NCBI RefSeq assembly: GCF_001905885.1
Contig: NZ_LIYH01000002.1
Location: forward strand, 921,591 to 985,590
Source: Streptomyces sp. CB03234
GTDB lineage: Bacteria > Actinomycetota > Actinomycetes > Streptomycetales > Streptomycetaceae
Direction of reading: 5' to 3'
DNA: 64,000 bases
Within the stretch, counting starts at the first letter, position 1. The number at the start of each line of letters is the position of its first letter. Both the position numbers and the translations under genes were made by a program. A model generated the notes under the pieces. That model had not been told where the DNA came from and ran no database searches. It was given only the letters and a program-made list of their open reading frames with translations. Shown here piece after piece: positions 38,157 through 47,707 of the stretch.

Positions 38157-39092
38157 TCAGACCTCCTTCGTCCACTGGGGCCCGGCCGTGGCGTGCGCGT
38201 GGTACTCGACCGCCGCCGCCGTCATCTGCATGAACGCCTCCTCCAGCGAGGCCCGCTGGGCGCTCAGCTCGTGCAGCGTGACCCCGTGGCGGGCCGCCAG
38301 CTCGCCGATCTGCTCCGGCGTCGCGCCGTCGACCTCCAGCGTGCCGTTGTCCGCCTCGACCGCCGCGAGGCCGGCGGAGTGGAGCGCGTCGCGCAGCTGC
38401 TCCCGCTGCGGCGAGCGCAGCCGCACATAACTGCGCGAGTTCCGCTGGATGAAATCGGCCATAGACGTGTCCGCGAGCAGCTTGCCCTGGCCGATCACGA
38501 TCAAGTGGTCCGCCGTCAGGGCCATTTCACTCATCAGATGACTGGAAACGAAGATCGTCCGGCCTTCGGCGGCCAGCGCCTTCATCAGATTGCGGATCCA
38601 GTGAATTCCCTCGGGGTCCAGACCATTGACGGGTTCGTCGAACATCAAGATCTGCGGATCACCCAGCAGCGCGGCGGCGATTCCCAGTCGCTGCCCCATG
38701 CCCATCGAAAAACCTTTCGGCTTCTTCTTGGCCACGGCCGCCAGACCCACAAGATCCAGTACTTCCCGGACCCGGCGCCGCGGAATGCGGTTCGACTGCG
38801 CCAGGCACAGCAGGTTGTTGTACGCGGTGCGCCCGCCGTGCAGCCCCCGCGCCTCCAGCAGCGCGCCGATGTACTTCAGCGGCTCGTCGAGCTCCCGGTA
38901 GTGACGGCCGTCGATACGGACCGTCCCGCTCGTCGGATGGTCCAGACCGAGCACCATCCGCATCGTGGTCGACTTGCCCGCCCCGTTGGGCCCGAGGAAG
39001 CCCGTCACCACGCCCGGGCGGACCTGGAAGGAGAGATGGTCGACCGCCGTCTTCGTACCGAAACGTTTCGTTAGACCCTCGAGCTCGATCAC
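38157..39092 (-). CDS. ABC transporter ATPase (copy 2)
   Basis: The ATPase is 311 residues. It has Walker A GPNGAGKST, signature FSMGMGQRLGIAAALLG, Walker B ILMFDEPVNGLDPEG and H-loop SSHLMSEM. It is closely similar to copy 1 through residue 300 but lacks the Pro/Gln-rich tail. The downstream order ATPase-permease is the same. The two pairs probably arose by duplication, and the 5.0-kb segment between them holds the hybrid regulator and pectate lyase. Confidence 0.94.
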   Translation of the reverse strand: MIELEGLTKRFGTKTAVDHLSFQVRPGVVTGFLGPNGAGKSTTMRMVLGLDHPTSGTVRIDGRHYRELDEPLKYIGALLEARGLHGGRTAYNNLLCLAQSNRIPRRRVREVLDLVGLAAVAKKKPKGFSMGMGQRLGIAAALLGDPQILMFDEPVNGLDPEGIHWIRNLMKALAAEGRTIFVSSHLMSEMALTADHLIVIGQGKLLADTSMADFIQRNSRSYVRLRSPQREQLRDALHSAGLAAVEADNGTLEVDGATPEQIGELAARHGVTLHELSAQRASLEEAFMQMTAAAVEYHAHATAGPQWTKEV

Positions 39093-39171
39093 CCGTCCAC
39101 GCTACGGGCGCCCGAAGCCCCCCGCCACCGGAATGACACGGCCCACTTCCGCCGCGGAAGCGGTACGCGAA

Positions 39172-39238
39172 AGGCCCCGCGGGGCCCACGCGCGCACGGC
39201 CGGCCGGGCGTGCACGTCGTGGGCCCGCGCGGGGCCCT
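39172..39238 (-). terminator. GC-rich terminator after filP
   Basis: On the plus strand AGGCCCCGCGGGGCCCACG (39172-39190) pairs with the 39218-39238 arm (CGTGGGCCCGCGCGGGGCCCT) with one bulge. In the filP direction the hairpin is followed by TTTC. Confidence 0.65.
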
Positions 39239-39246
39239 CGGGAGAA

Positions 39247-40185
39247 CTAGCGGGTCTGCTGCGCCGGGACGCCGCGCGAGACCGGCTCGTCGTCCACCGG
39301 GGAGCCGGCCGCGGCCACGGCCGCACCGGTCAGCGTGGCCAGCATCTCGCGGACGTTGGTCAGCTGGGCGTTGATCGAGTCGCGACGGTTCGTCAGCGCC
39401 GCCAGCTCGCGCTCCGATTCGCTGCGGATACGATCCGCCTTGGCGTTCGCGTCCGCCACGATGTCCTCGGCCTGGCGCTGCGCCGTCTCCACTGTCTGCC
39501 GGGCCCGGCGCTCCGCGTCCGTACGCAGCTTCTCCGCCTCCAGGCGCAGCTGCTCCGCCCGGTGCTCGATCTCGGCGAGACGCTTCTCCGCCTTGGCCTG
39601 GCGCGAGGCCAGGTCCCGCTCGGACTGCTCACGCCGCTTGGCGAGGTTCGTCTCGAAGTCGGCGGCGGCCTGCGCGGCCTTCGCCCGGGTCTCCTCGAAG
39701 AGGGCGTCCGCCTCCTCGCGCTTCGACTGGGCGTCCTTCTGCGCCTCGGCGCGCAGCGAGTTCGCCTCGCCCTGGGCCTTCTCGACGATCCGAACGCCCT
39801 CGTCCTCGGCCTTCGCCTTGCGCTCCGCCGCGAACGACTCGGCGTCGTTGCGCACCTGCTGCGCCGCCGACTCGGCGAGTTCGCGGTGCTGCTCGGCGGC
39901 GCGACGGGCCTCCTCGCGCAGGTCCTTCGCCTCCTCCTCGGCGAGGCGGAGGATCTTCTCGACGCGGGCACCGAGACCGGCGTACGACGGCTCGGCGTCG
40001 CTGACCTGGGCCTGGGCGTTCTGCGTCTCGAGGTGGAGCTCCTCGATGCGCTTTTCCAGAGAGGTGATTCGGGCCAGAGCACTGTCTCGGTCGGCGACGA
40101 GCTTGGTAATGCGGTCATCCACCTGACCGCGGTCGTAACCACGCCGCACGAGCTCGAAGCCGAAGGGGGAGGAAGTGTCGCTCAT
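39247..40185 (-). CDS. filP: FilP, coiled-coil filament-forming cytoskeletal protein
   Basis: This polar-growth protein forms intermediate-filament-like networks behind hyphal tips and interacts with DivIVA (established for S. coelicolor FilP). The 312-residue protein has a short N-terminal DivIVA-like segment GFELVRRGYDRGQVDDRI (9-26), then an almost continuous coiled coil (about 30-285) very rich in Ala, Glu, Arg and Lys, and a short non-coiled tail. It is preceded by scy on the same strand with a 115-bp gap, so it probably has its own promoter. Homologues have also been annotated cellulose-binding (AbpS), which is older naming. Confidence 0.93.
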   Translation of the reverse strand: MSDTSSPFGFELVRRGYDRGQVDDRITKLVADRDSALARITSLEKRIEELHLETQNAQAQVSDAEPSYAGLGARVEKILRLAEEEAKDLREEARRAAEQHRELAESAAQQVRNDAESFAAERKAKAEDEGVRIVEKAQGEANSLRAEAQKDAQSKREEADALFEETRAKAAQAAADFETNLAKRREQSERDLASRQAKAEKRLAEIEHRAEQLRLEAEKLRTDAERRARQTVETAQRQAEDIVADANAKADRIRSESERELAALTNRRDSINAQLTNVREMLATLTGAAVAAAGSPVDDEPVSRGVPAQQTR

Positions 40186-40300
40186 GGGGTTCCTGTCGAA
40201 TGAGACCGGTGAGGTGTTAGGGGGAATCCTAGGGGGCTATGCGGCGTGTCTTCGAGCGGATGCTTGTTCAAACTGGAGAATGTCCAGCCTTTTGAGTGGC

Positions 40301-43300
40301 TTACTCGTCGTTTGACTTGCCACTCGAACGGGTAACTCCGGCCGCCGCGGTGGCCTTGAGCCCGCCCTCCTTGGTACCCCCCGCAGGCGCTTCGAAAGAC
40401 TCCAACGCCTCCAGCACGTCCTGGACACGGGAGATTTCCGCCTGAATGTCCTCGCGGCGGCGCACCAGCACCTCCAGTTCCCGCTTGCCCTCGGAGATCA
40501 TCTTCTCGGCCTCGCGCTGCGCGTCCGCCTTGATCTTCTCCGCCTCGCGGGTGAGCGTGGCCTTCTTCTGCTCGGCCTCCTTGAGCAGCCCCTCCGCCTT
40601 CTTCACCGCCGAGATACGGACCTTGCTCGCCTCCGAGTTCGCCTCGGCCAGCAGCTCCTTCGCCTTCGCCTCCGCCTCGGCCCGCTGCTCGGTCGCGGCC
40701 TTCACCAGCTTGTCGACCCGCTCGCCCGCCGACTTCAGCTGCTCGGCGCTCTCCCGGCGGGCCCGCTCGTGCAGCTCCTCGATCTCCGCCTCGGTACGCC
40801 GGCGGAGCTCCTCCGTCCGCTCCCTTATGGCCGTCGCGTCACCCCGCGCCCCGACCAGCAGCTCGTCCGCGTCCGTACGGGCCTTCTCCACCAGCGAGTT
40901 GCCCTCGACGGTCGCCTCGGAGACGATCCGCTCGGCCTCCTTGCGGGCCGCGCCCACCATCGTGTCGGCCTGCGACTCCGCCTCCGCGGTCGCCCGCAGC
41001 GCCTCCTCCTGGGCCTTCGCGATGAGCTGGTCGGCCTGCTCGGCCGCGTCCGCCCGCCGCTTGGCCGCCGCCTCGCGCGCCTCGTCGACCACCCGGTCCG
41101 CCTCGGCCCGCGCCTCGGCACGCACCTGCTCGGCCGCCGCCTCCGTCTCGCCGCGCAGCCGCTCCGCCTCCGCGCGGATCCGCTCCGCCGCCTGCTGCGC
41201 GGAACCGACCGTCTCGGCCGCCTCCGCCCGCAGCCGCTCGGCCTCCGCCGAGGCCTCGGTACGCAGCCGCTCGGCCTCCGCGGCCGCCTCCGTACGCAGG
41301 CGTTCCGCCTCCGCCGTCGCCTCCGCGACCAGCCGCTCGACCCGCTCGGCGGTCTCCGTACCGATCCGCTCGGCCTCGCTCGTCGCCTCGCCGATCAGCT
41401 GGTCCGCCTGCGCCGCCGCGTCCGCCCGCCGCTTGTCGGCGGCCTTGCGCGCCTCGTCCAGGACCTGCTCGCCGTCCGCCCGGGCAGCCGCCCGCAGCGC
41501 CTCGGCCTGCGCCTCACCGTCCGCCTTGACCTGCTCGGCCTCGGTACGCAGCCGCGCCGCGTCCCGCTCCGCCGTCGCCAGCAGCTCGGCCGCCTCGGCC
41601 GCCATCCGCTCGGCCTCGCTCGTCGCCTCGCCGACCAGCCGGTCCGCCTGCGCCGCCGCCTCCGACCGGATGCGGTTGGCGTCCTCGCGGGCCTCCGCAC
41701 GCGCGCGTGCCGCGTCCTGCTCCGCCGAGGCGAGCGAATCCGACGCCTCCGTCCGCATCCGCTGCGCGTACTCGGCCGTGTCGGCCCGCAGCCGCTCCGA
41801 CTCCGTGATCGCGTCCGCCATCGTGCGCTCCGCGAGCGCCTTGGCGGCCTCCGTCTCCTCCTGGGCCCGCTCCCGCAGCCGGCCCGCGTCCTCCGCGGCC
41901 CGCTCCCGCTCCGCGTACGCGTCGGAACGGACCCGGTCCGCCTCCTCCTGCGCCTCGGTACGCGTCCGCTCCGCCGCGTGCTCGGCCGCCGACCGCAGCC
42001 CGGCGATCTCCTCCTCGGCCTGCTCGTGCAGCCCCGCGACCGCGTCCCGCACCTGCTGCGCCGTCTGCTCGGCCGCCGACACCATCTCGGTCGCCCGCCG
42101 GTCCGCCTCCTCGACCAGCCGCTGCGCCTCGGTCTGCGCCTCCTCGACGCGCTTGCGCGCCGACGCCAGCAGCTCCTCGCTCTGCTCGCGCGCCCGCTCC
42201 CGCTCCTGGTCCGCCTCCGTGCGCGCGGCGCCCAGTGTCTCCTCCGCCTCGCGGCGGCGCCGGTTCGCCTCCTCCCGCGCGGCGGCCAGCTCCTCGGCCG
42301 CCTCCGCCGTCACCCGCTCGGCGGCGGCCTGCGCCTCCGCCCGCATCCGGTCGGCCGACTCCTGCGCCTCGCTCTTGAGCCGCTCCGCCTCCGCGGCCGC
42401 CTCGGAACTCAGCCGGAGCGCGCTGTTCTCCGCCTCCGCGCGCGTGGCCGACGCGTCCGACGCCGCCTCCGTACGCAGCCGCTCCGCCTCCTGCTCGGCC
42501 TGCGCCTGGAGCGTACGGATCCGCTCGGCGGCCTCGCCGCGCTGCCGCTCGGTCTCCTCGGCGGCCTCGCGGCGGATCCGCTCGCCCTCGGCCCGCGCCT
42601 CGGTCAGCGCCTGCTCGGCGGCCGTGAGACGCGCCTCCGCCTCCGTGTGCAGCCGGGCCAGCTCCTCGGCGGCCTCCGCCTGCCGGGCCGCGATGCCCCG
42701 CTCGGTCTCCTCGCGCAGCGCGGCGGCGGCCTGCTCGGCCGCGGCCTTCACCGACTCGGCCTGCTCCTCGGCCTCCGTACGGAGCTGCTCGGCCTCCGTA
42801 CGGGTGCGCTCCAGCGTCTCCTCGGCCTGCGTGCGCAGGGCCGTCGCCCGCTCGATCGCCTCCGTACGGACCCGCTCGCTCTCGGCCGTCGCGGCCGTCC
42901 GCAGCTCGTCCGCGTCCGCCTTCGCCTTGGTCAGCAGCTCCTCGGCGGTCTTCGCCGCCTCCTCGATCTGCTGGACCGCCTCGCGCCGCGCCTCGCCCCG
43001 GATCCGCTCGCCCTCGGAGATCGCCTCCGCCCGCAGCTGCTCGGCCTCGCCGCGCAGCCGGCGCGCCTCCTCCTGGAGCTCGACCGTCTTGGCGCGGTAC
43101 TCCTTGGTGTCGTCCTTGGCGGCGCCCTTGAGCTGCTCGGCCGTGTCGTGCGCCTCGGCCCGCAGCCGGTCCGCCTCGGCCTCCGCCTCGCGGCGGATCC
43201 GCTCGGCCTCCTCCGATGCCTTGCGGGTGGTCTCCTGCGCGTCGTCGGACGCCTTGGACAGCACCTCCTCGGCGGTACGCGCCGCCTTGGCGAGAGCGGC

Positions 43301-44386
43301 CGCCGAATCCTCCGCCGCCGCCGTACGGGCCTTCTCGGAGGCCTCCGCGACCAGCTTCTCCGCCGCTGCGCGTGCGTCGGCCAGCGCCTGCTCGGCCTCC
43401 GCCTTGAGGGCCTCGGACTCCTTCGTCGCCTCCCCGACCAGCCGGGCGATCTCCGCCTTCGCCGTACGGGTGCGCTGCTCCGTCTCCGACTCGGCCGTCG
43501 ACAGCCGCTTGGCCGCCGCCTCACGGGCCTCCGCGACGACCTTGTCGGCCTCCGCGCGGGCCTCGCGCAGCCGCTCCTCCGCCTCGGCCATCCGCTGCTC
43601 GGCCGCCCGGCTCAGCTCGGCGGCCTGCTGGCGCGCCTGGTCCGACTCGGCGGTCGTCGTGCTGCGCAGCTGCTCGGCGTGGCTGGTGGCCTCCTGCGCC
43701 TGCGTGGACGCCGCGTTCAGCAGCCGCTCGGCGTCCTTGCGGGCCCGCAGCAGGATCGCTTCGGCCTCCGCGCGGGCCGTCTCCGTCTCCGCGCTCAGCC
43801 GCCGGCGGGCCTCCTCGGCGAGCCGGGTGGCCTCCGCGCGGGCCGCCGCCAGGGCCTGCTCGGCCTCCGCGCGGGACTCCTCCATCAGGCGGCGCGCCTG
43901 CGCCTCCGTACGGGCGCGCAGCTGCTCCGCCCACGCCACGTTCTCGTTGACGTGCGCCTCGACCGTCTGGCGGCGCTCGGACAGCTCCTGGTCGAGCCGC
44001 TGGCGCCGCTGCACCGCCTCGGCGTGCAACTCCGCCTGGAGGCGGGCCTGGTGCTCGGCGTGCTCCTGCAGTATCCGCTGCGTCTGGGCCCGCGCCTCGC
44101 GCAGCTCCCGCTCGGCGTCCGAGCGGAGCTGGTCGGCCTGGATCTGGGCGTTCCGCAGCAACTGCTCGGCCTGATAGCCGATGTCGGCGTTGTCGTACGC
44201 CGGCCGGGACGCGATCGTGCGGCGCGCCTCATGGAGCTTGGCGCGCAACACCTCGACCTGGTAACCGAGGTCCTCGGCGTGCTGGACGGCCTTCTCCCGC
44301 TCGGTCTTCAGCCGGTCCATCTCGGCTTCGAACCGCGAAAGGTGGTCGTCAGCCCGGTGGCTCTCCTGGCGTTCGTAGCCCCGCAC
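40301..44386 (-). CDS. scy: Scy, long coiled-coil polarity scaffold
   Basis: Scy is the tip-organising scaffold that, with DivIVA and FilP, marks hyphal growth and branch sites (established in S. coelicolor). The 1361-residue protein is an almost uninterrupted coiled coil from about residue 15 to 1320 with the repeated pattern EAER-RSEA-AE-DRL (51-residue-type repeat), ending in a short Gly/Lys tail. The N-terminus RGYERQESHRADDHLSRFEAEMDRL matches what I recall of the S. coelicolor protein. I use GTG 44386; upstream in-frame sequence has no such character. Its GC-skewed codons produce very long antisense open frames, which are not genes. Confidence 0.94.
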   Translation of the reverse strand: MRGYERQESHRADDHLSRFEAEMDRLKTEREKAVQHAEDLGYQVEVLRAKLHEARRTIASRPAYDNADIGYQAEQLLRNAQIQADQLRSDAERELREARAQTQRILQEHAEHQARLQAELHAEAVQRRQRLDQELSERRQTVEAHVNENVAWAEQLRARTEAQARRLMEESRAEAEQALAAARAEATRLAEEARRRLSAETETARAEAEAILLRARKDAERLLNAASTQAQEATSHAEQLRSTTTAESDQARQQAAELSRAAEQRMAEAEERLREARAEADKVVAEAREAAAKRLSTAESETEQRTRTAKAEIARLVGEATKESEALKAEAEQALADARAAAEKLVAEASEKARTAAAEDSAAALAKAARTAEEVLSKASDDAQETTRKASEEAERIRREAEAEADRLRAEAHDTAEQLKGAAKDDTKEYRAKTVELQEEARRLRGEAEQLRAEAISEGERIRGEARREAVQQIEEAAKTAEELLTKAKADADELRTAATAESERVRTEAIERATALRTQAEETLERTRTEAEQLRTEAEEQAESVKAAAEQAAAALREETERGIAARQAEAAEELARLHTEAEARLTAAEQALTEARAEGERIRREAAEETERQRGEAAERIRTLQAQAEQEAERLRTEAASDASATRAEAENSALRLSSEAAAEAERLKSEAQESADRMRAEAQAAAERVTAEAAEELAAAREEANRRRREAEETLGAARTEADQERERAREQSEELLASARKRVEEAQTEAQRLVEEADRRATEMVSAAEQTAQQVRDAVAGLHEQAEEEIAGLRSAAEHAAERTRTEAQEEADRVRSDAYAERERAAEDAGRLRERAQEETEAAKALAERTMADAITESERLRADTAEYAQRMRTEASDSLASAEQDAARARAEAREDANRIRSEAAAQADRLVGEATSEAERMAAEAAELLATAERDAARLRTEAEQVKADGEAQAEALRAAARADGEQVLDEARKAADKRRADAAAQADQLIGEATSEAERIGTETAERVERLVAEATAEAERLRTEAAAEAERLRTEASAEAERLRAEAAETVGSAQQAAERIRAEAERLRGETEAAAEQVRAEARAEADRVVDEAREAAAKRRADAAEQADQLIAKAQEEALRATAEAESQADTMVGAARKEAERIVSEATVEGNSLVEKARTDADELLVGARGDATAIRERTEELRRRTEAEIEELHERARRESAEQLKSAGERVDKLVKAATEQRAEAEAKAKELLAEANSEASKVRISAVKKAEGLLKEAEQKKATLTREAEKIKADAQREAEKMISEGKRELEVLVRRREDIQAEISRVQDVLEALESFEAPAGGTKEGGLKATAAAGVTRSSGKSNDE

Positions 44387-44433
44387 TGCGCGGTCCCATC
44401 CGTCCCCTGGTCGCAACTCTCTTTGTACGAGCA

Positions 44434-44451
44434 CCGTTCGCCGGCGAACGG
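44434..44451. promoter_or_regulatory. Perfect 18-bp palindrome upstream of scy
   Basis: CCGTTCGCCGGCGAACGG lies 48 bp upstream of the scy start. It could be an operator; no matching site was seen elsewhere in the window. Confidence 0.45.
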
Positions 44452-44585
44452 CCCCCCGGGGAATGGTGTCAGATCGAATGGCTCGACCACGACGCCGCGG
44501 CACGGCCCCGACCGGCCCCGGCCCGGAGCCGCCCACTCTACCGGGCCGGGAATCGGGAGGTCAGTGCTCCACGTCAGTGCTCCCG

Positions 44586-45026
44586 TCAGTGCTCCGTGGA
44601 GGACGGCTCGGCCGATGTGACCAGTTCGGTCAGGACGCCGTGGCAGTCCTTGGGGTGCAGGAACGTGATACGGGACCCCATGGATCCGATGCGGGGCTCG
44701 TCGTACAGGACCCGCACACCCTTTTCACGGATCGCGGCGGCGTCGCCGTCCACGTCCGCCGTGCCGAAGGCGATGTGGTGGACCCCCTCGCCGTTCTTGG
44801 CCAGCCACTTCGCGACGGTGGAGTCCTCGCGGGTCGGCTCCAGGAGCTGGAGGTAGGAGGCGCCGCCGTCGGAGGTCCCGTTGATCTTGAGCATGGCCTC
44901 ACGGACCCCCTGCTCCTCGTTGACCTCGCTGTGGAACACCTCGAAGCCGTACGTGGCACGGTAGAACTCAACAGTCTTGTCGAGGTCGAAACAGGCGATC
45001 CCGATGTGGTCGATTCGCGTCAGCAT
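44586..45026 (-). CDS. mce: Methylmalonyl-CoA epimerase
   Basis: This enzyme interconverts (2R)- and (2S)-methylmalonyl-CoA, linking B12-dependent mutase with propionyl-CoA carboxylase and polyketide extender supply. The 146-residue protein of the glyoxalase/VOC fold has metal-ligand positions His7 (RIDHIGIA), a His in [10 protein letters not shown] and a C-terminal Glu in GVLTELV. It is divergent from the thiolase gene across 137 bp. It is between scy and thiolase, as I recall for S. coelicolor. Confidence 0.94.
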   Translation of the reverse strand: MLTRIDHIGIACFDLDKTVEFYRATYGFEVFHSEVNEEQGVREAMLKINGTSDGGASYLQLLEPTREDSTVAKWLAKNGEGVHHIAFGTADVDGDAAAIREKGVRVLYDEPRIGSMGSRITFLHPKDCHGVLTELVTSAEPSSTEH

Positions 45027-45163
45027 GGGACCAGTGCAGCGCGGCGGAGGTGGTTACGCAACGTGCGCGCCATCACACTGGCTGCCCGGTGACCAGGACA
45101 CGTACCGCTCAGTACATTGGCGGTAAACCCTCGTTCACTCTCCACTCCAAGGGGCCGTGCCTC

Positions 45164-46372
45164 ATGTCTGGAACGACCGGTACCACCTCAGTCATCGTCG
45201 CGGGCGCACGCACGCCCATGGGCCGCCTGCTCGGCTCGCTGAAGACCTTCTCGGGCGCCGACCTCGGCGGCTTCGCCATCAAGGCCGCACTGGACCGGGC
45301 CGGCATCGGCGGCGACCAGGTGCAGTACGTGATCATGGGCCAGGTGCTCCAGGCCGGGGCAGGGCAGATCCCGGCACGGCAGGCGGCCGTCAAGGCCGGC
45401 ATCCCCATGAACGTGCCCGCGCTCACCATCAACAAGGTGTGTCTGTCGGGCCTCGACGCCATCGCCCTCGCGGACCAGCTGATCCGCGCCGGCGAGTTCG
45501 ACGTGATCGTCGCCGGCGGCCAGGAGTCCATGACCAACGCGCCGCACCTGCTGCCCAAGTCCCGCGAGGGCTACAAGTACGGCGCGATCGAGATGATCGA
45601 CGCCATGGCGTACGACGGCCTCACCGATTCCTTCGAGAACATCGCCATGGGCGAATCCACGGAGAAGCACAACACGCGCCTCGGCATCCCGCGCGAGGCG
45701 CAGGACGAGATCGCCGCCCTGTCCCACCAGCGGGCCGCCGCCGCGCAGAAGAACGGCATCTTCGAGGCCGAGATCACGCCCGTCGAGATCCCGCAGCGCA
45801 AGGGCGAGCCCGTCGTCTTCAGCAAGGACGAGGGCATCCGCCCCGAGACCACGGTGGAGTCGCTGGGCAAGCTGCGCCCCGCCTTCGCGAAGGACGGCAC
45901 CATCACCGCCGGTACGTCGTCGCAGATCTCCGACGGTGCGGCGGCCGTGGTCGTGATGAGCAAGGCCAAGGCCCAGGAGCTCGGGCTGGACTGGATCGCC
46001 GAGATCGGCGCCCACGGCAACGTGGCCGGGCCGGACAACTCGCTCCAGTCGCAGCCGTCGAACGCGATCGCCCACGCCCTGAAGAAGGAGGGCCTGGACG
46101 TCGCCGACCTTGATCTGATCGAGATCAACGAGGCGTTCGCCGCTGTGGCCGTGCAGTCAATGAAGGACCTCGGGGTATCCCCGGAAAAGGTGAACGTCAA
46201 CGGCGGCGCGATCGCGCTCGGGCACCCGATCGGCATGTCCGGCGCCCGTGTCGTCCTCCACCTGGCGCTGGAGCTCAAGCGGCGCGGCGGCGGGGTCGGC
46301 GCGGCGGCGCTGTGCGGTGGCGGCGGCCAGGGCGACGCGCTGATCCTGCGCGTCCCGGGCAACGGCAAGTAA
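45164..46372 (+). CDS. Acetyl-CoA C-acetyltransferase (thiolase)
   Basis: The enzyme condenses two acetyl-CoA to acetoacetyl-CoA, or the reverse. The 402-residue protein has the acyl-accepting Cys93 in [30 protein letters not shown] with the active His, and the second Cys in [12 protein letters not shown] 45164 is chosen because the protein start [13 protein letters not shown] fits; AAGGGG is about 9 bases upstream. It is followed 28 bp later by meaB on the same strand. Confidence 0.95.
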   Translation: MSGTTGTTSVIVAGARTPMGRLLGSLKTFSGADLGGFAIKAALDRAGIGGDQVQYVIMGQVLQAGAGQIPARQAAVKAGIPMNVPALTINKVCLSGLDAIALADQLIRAGEFDVIVAGGQESMTNAPHLLPKSREGYKYGAIEMIDAMAYDGLTDSFENIAMGESTEKHNTRLGIPREAQDEIAALSHQRAAAAQKNGIFEAEITPVEIPQRKGEPVVFSKDEGIRPETTVESLGKLRPAFAKDGTITAGTSSQISDGAAAVVVMSKAKAQELGLDWIAEIGAHGNVAGPDNSLQSQPSNAIAHALKKEGLDVADLDLIEINEAFAAVAVQSMKDLGVSPEKVNVNGGAIALGHPIGMSGARVVLHLALELKRRGGGVGAAALCGGGGQGDALILRVPGNGK

Positions 46373-46400
46373 TCCTCGCTGCGAGTAAGGAGCTACGTAC

Positions 46401-47360
46401 GTGAAGGTGGACGTCCCCGCACTGGTCGCCCAGGCACGGGAGGGCCGGCCCCGTGCCGTGGCCCGGCTGATCTCGCTCGTGGAGGGGGCGTCCCCGCAGC
46501 TCCGTGAGGTGATGGCGGCGCTGGCCCCACTGTCCGGCGGCGCGTACGTGGTGGGCCTGACCGGCTCGCCCGGTGTCGGCAAGTCGACCTCGACGTCGGC
46601 GCTGGTCACCGCGTACCGGAAGACCGGGAAGCGGGTGGGCGTGCTCGCCGTGGACCCGTCGTCGCCGTTCAGCGGCGGCGCGCTGCTCGGTGACCGGGTC
46701 CGGATGTCCGAGCACGCGTCGGACCCGGGCGTCTACATCCGGTCGATGGCCACCCGGGGGCACCTGGGTGGGCTCGCGTGGGCGGCGCCGCAGGCGATCC
46801 GGGTGCTGGACGCCGCCGGGTGCGATGTCGTCCTCGTGGAGACCGTGGGCGTCGGGCAGTCCGAGGTGGAGATCGCCTCCCAGGCCGACACGTCGGTGGT
46901 GCTGCTCGCGCCCGGGATGGGCGACGGGATCCAGGCCGCGAAGGCGGGCATCCTGGAGATCGGTGACGTGTACGTCGTCAACAAGGCCGACCGGGACGGG
47001 GCCGACGCGACGGCGCGGGAGCTGAACCACATGCTGGGCCTCGGCGAGGCGCGCGGGCCCGGCGACTGGCGGCCGCCCATCGTGAAGACGGTGGCCGCGC
47101 GCGGCGAGGGCGTCGACGAGGTCGTCGAGGCGCTGGAGAAGCACCGCGCGTGGATGGAGGAACGGGGCGTTCTCGCGGAACGCCGCCGGGCGCGGGCGGC
47201 CCACGAGGTCGAGACCATCGCGGTCACCGCGCTCCGCGAGCGGATCGGCGACCTCCACGGCGACCGCCGCCTGGACACGCTGGCGGACCGCATCGTCGCG
47301 GGCGAGACCGACCCGTATGCGGCGGCGGACGAACTGGTGGCGGGCCTGACGGGGCAGTAG
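46401..47360 (+). CDS. meaB: MeaB-type G protein chaperone of B12-dependent acyl-CoA mutase
   Basis: The GTPase gates cofactor loading and protects methylmalonyl-CoA mutase (or related mutases) from inactivation. The 319-residue protein has the P-loop GSPGVGKST (54-62), the Mg-site LAVDPSSPFSGGALLGDR, VETVGVGQSEVE and the guanine-specificity NKAD. It starts with GTG 46401. It is a SIMIBI GTPase of the ArgK/MeaB family. It is co-directional with the thiolase, and the mutase it serves could be MutAB elsewhere or the IcmA at 62135. Confidence 0.95.
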   Translation: MKVDVPALVAQAREGRPRAVARLISLVEGASPQLREVMAALAPLSGGAYVVGLTGSPGVGKSTSTSALVTAYRKTGKRVGVLAVDPSSPFSGGALLGDRVRMSEHASDPGVYIRSMATRGHLGGLAWAAPQAIRVLDAAGCDVVLVETVGVGQSEVEIASQADTSVVLLAPGMGDGIQAAKAGILEIGDVYVVNKADRDGADATARELNHMLGLGEARGPGDWRPPIVKTVAARGEGVDEVVEALEKHRAWMEERGVLAERRRARAAHEVETIAVTALRERIGDLHGDRRLDTLADRIVAGETDPYAAADELVAGLTGQ

Positions 47361-47707
47361 CGGCGCCGTGCCGGTCCCCGTTGTGGGCGGTCGCCCCGTT
47401 GGCCTCGCCCTCCCCGTTGTGGGCGGTCGTCCCGCTGGGGGTCCCCCCAGGGCGGAGCCCTAGGGGGAGGGACGGGTGGGCACAACGGGACGGGGCGGCG
47501 CCCTTTCTCGGTTCGCCCCGGCGCGGCACCCCTTCCCCGGTGCCCCGGCGGCGGCTACCCCCGGTGGGTGGGGGCGGGGCCCCTCCGGGCTCACCTCCTC
47601 GAGGCCGGCGGCCTTGGGTCGCGTGCAAGGGAGTCCTTTGCGAGCCGCCAACCCTTGCGGGGGCGACCCTGCACGGCTCCACCCGCCCGCACGCCGTCCG
47701 CGGGGCG
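47361..47707. other. 347-bp gap without a gene
   Basis: This is the only gap above 300 bp. It holds the palindromic element (47412-47490), a truncated second copy of its left end at 47376-47387, and further short GC-rich inverted repeats such as ACCCCCGGTGGGTGGGGGC near 47560. No credible coding sequence is present on either strand. Confidence 0.75.
47412..47490. repeat. Large palindromic intergenic element
   Basis: The ends CCCCGTTGTG (47412-47421) and CACAACGGG (47481-47489) pair. Inside, GGGGGTCCCCCC and AGGGCGGAGCCCT form further stems. A GTTGTGGGCGGTCG fragment is repeated upstream at 47380. I recall very similar units as widespread in Streptomyces intergenic DNA; this was not searched. 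Confidence 0.65.

Noticed and set aside
40446..44620. Very long plus-strand open frames opposite scy (over 1200 codons)
   Set aside because: They are antisense frames kept open by the repetitive GAG/GCC-rich codons of the coiled coil. The translations are Ser/Ala/Arg or Leu/Arg strings with no family resemblance.
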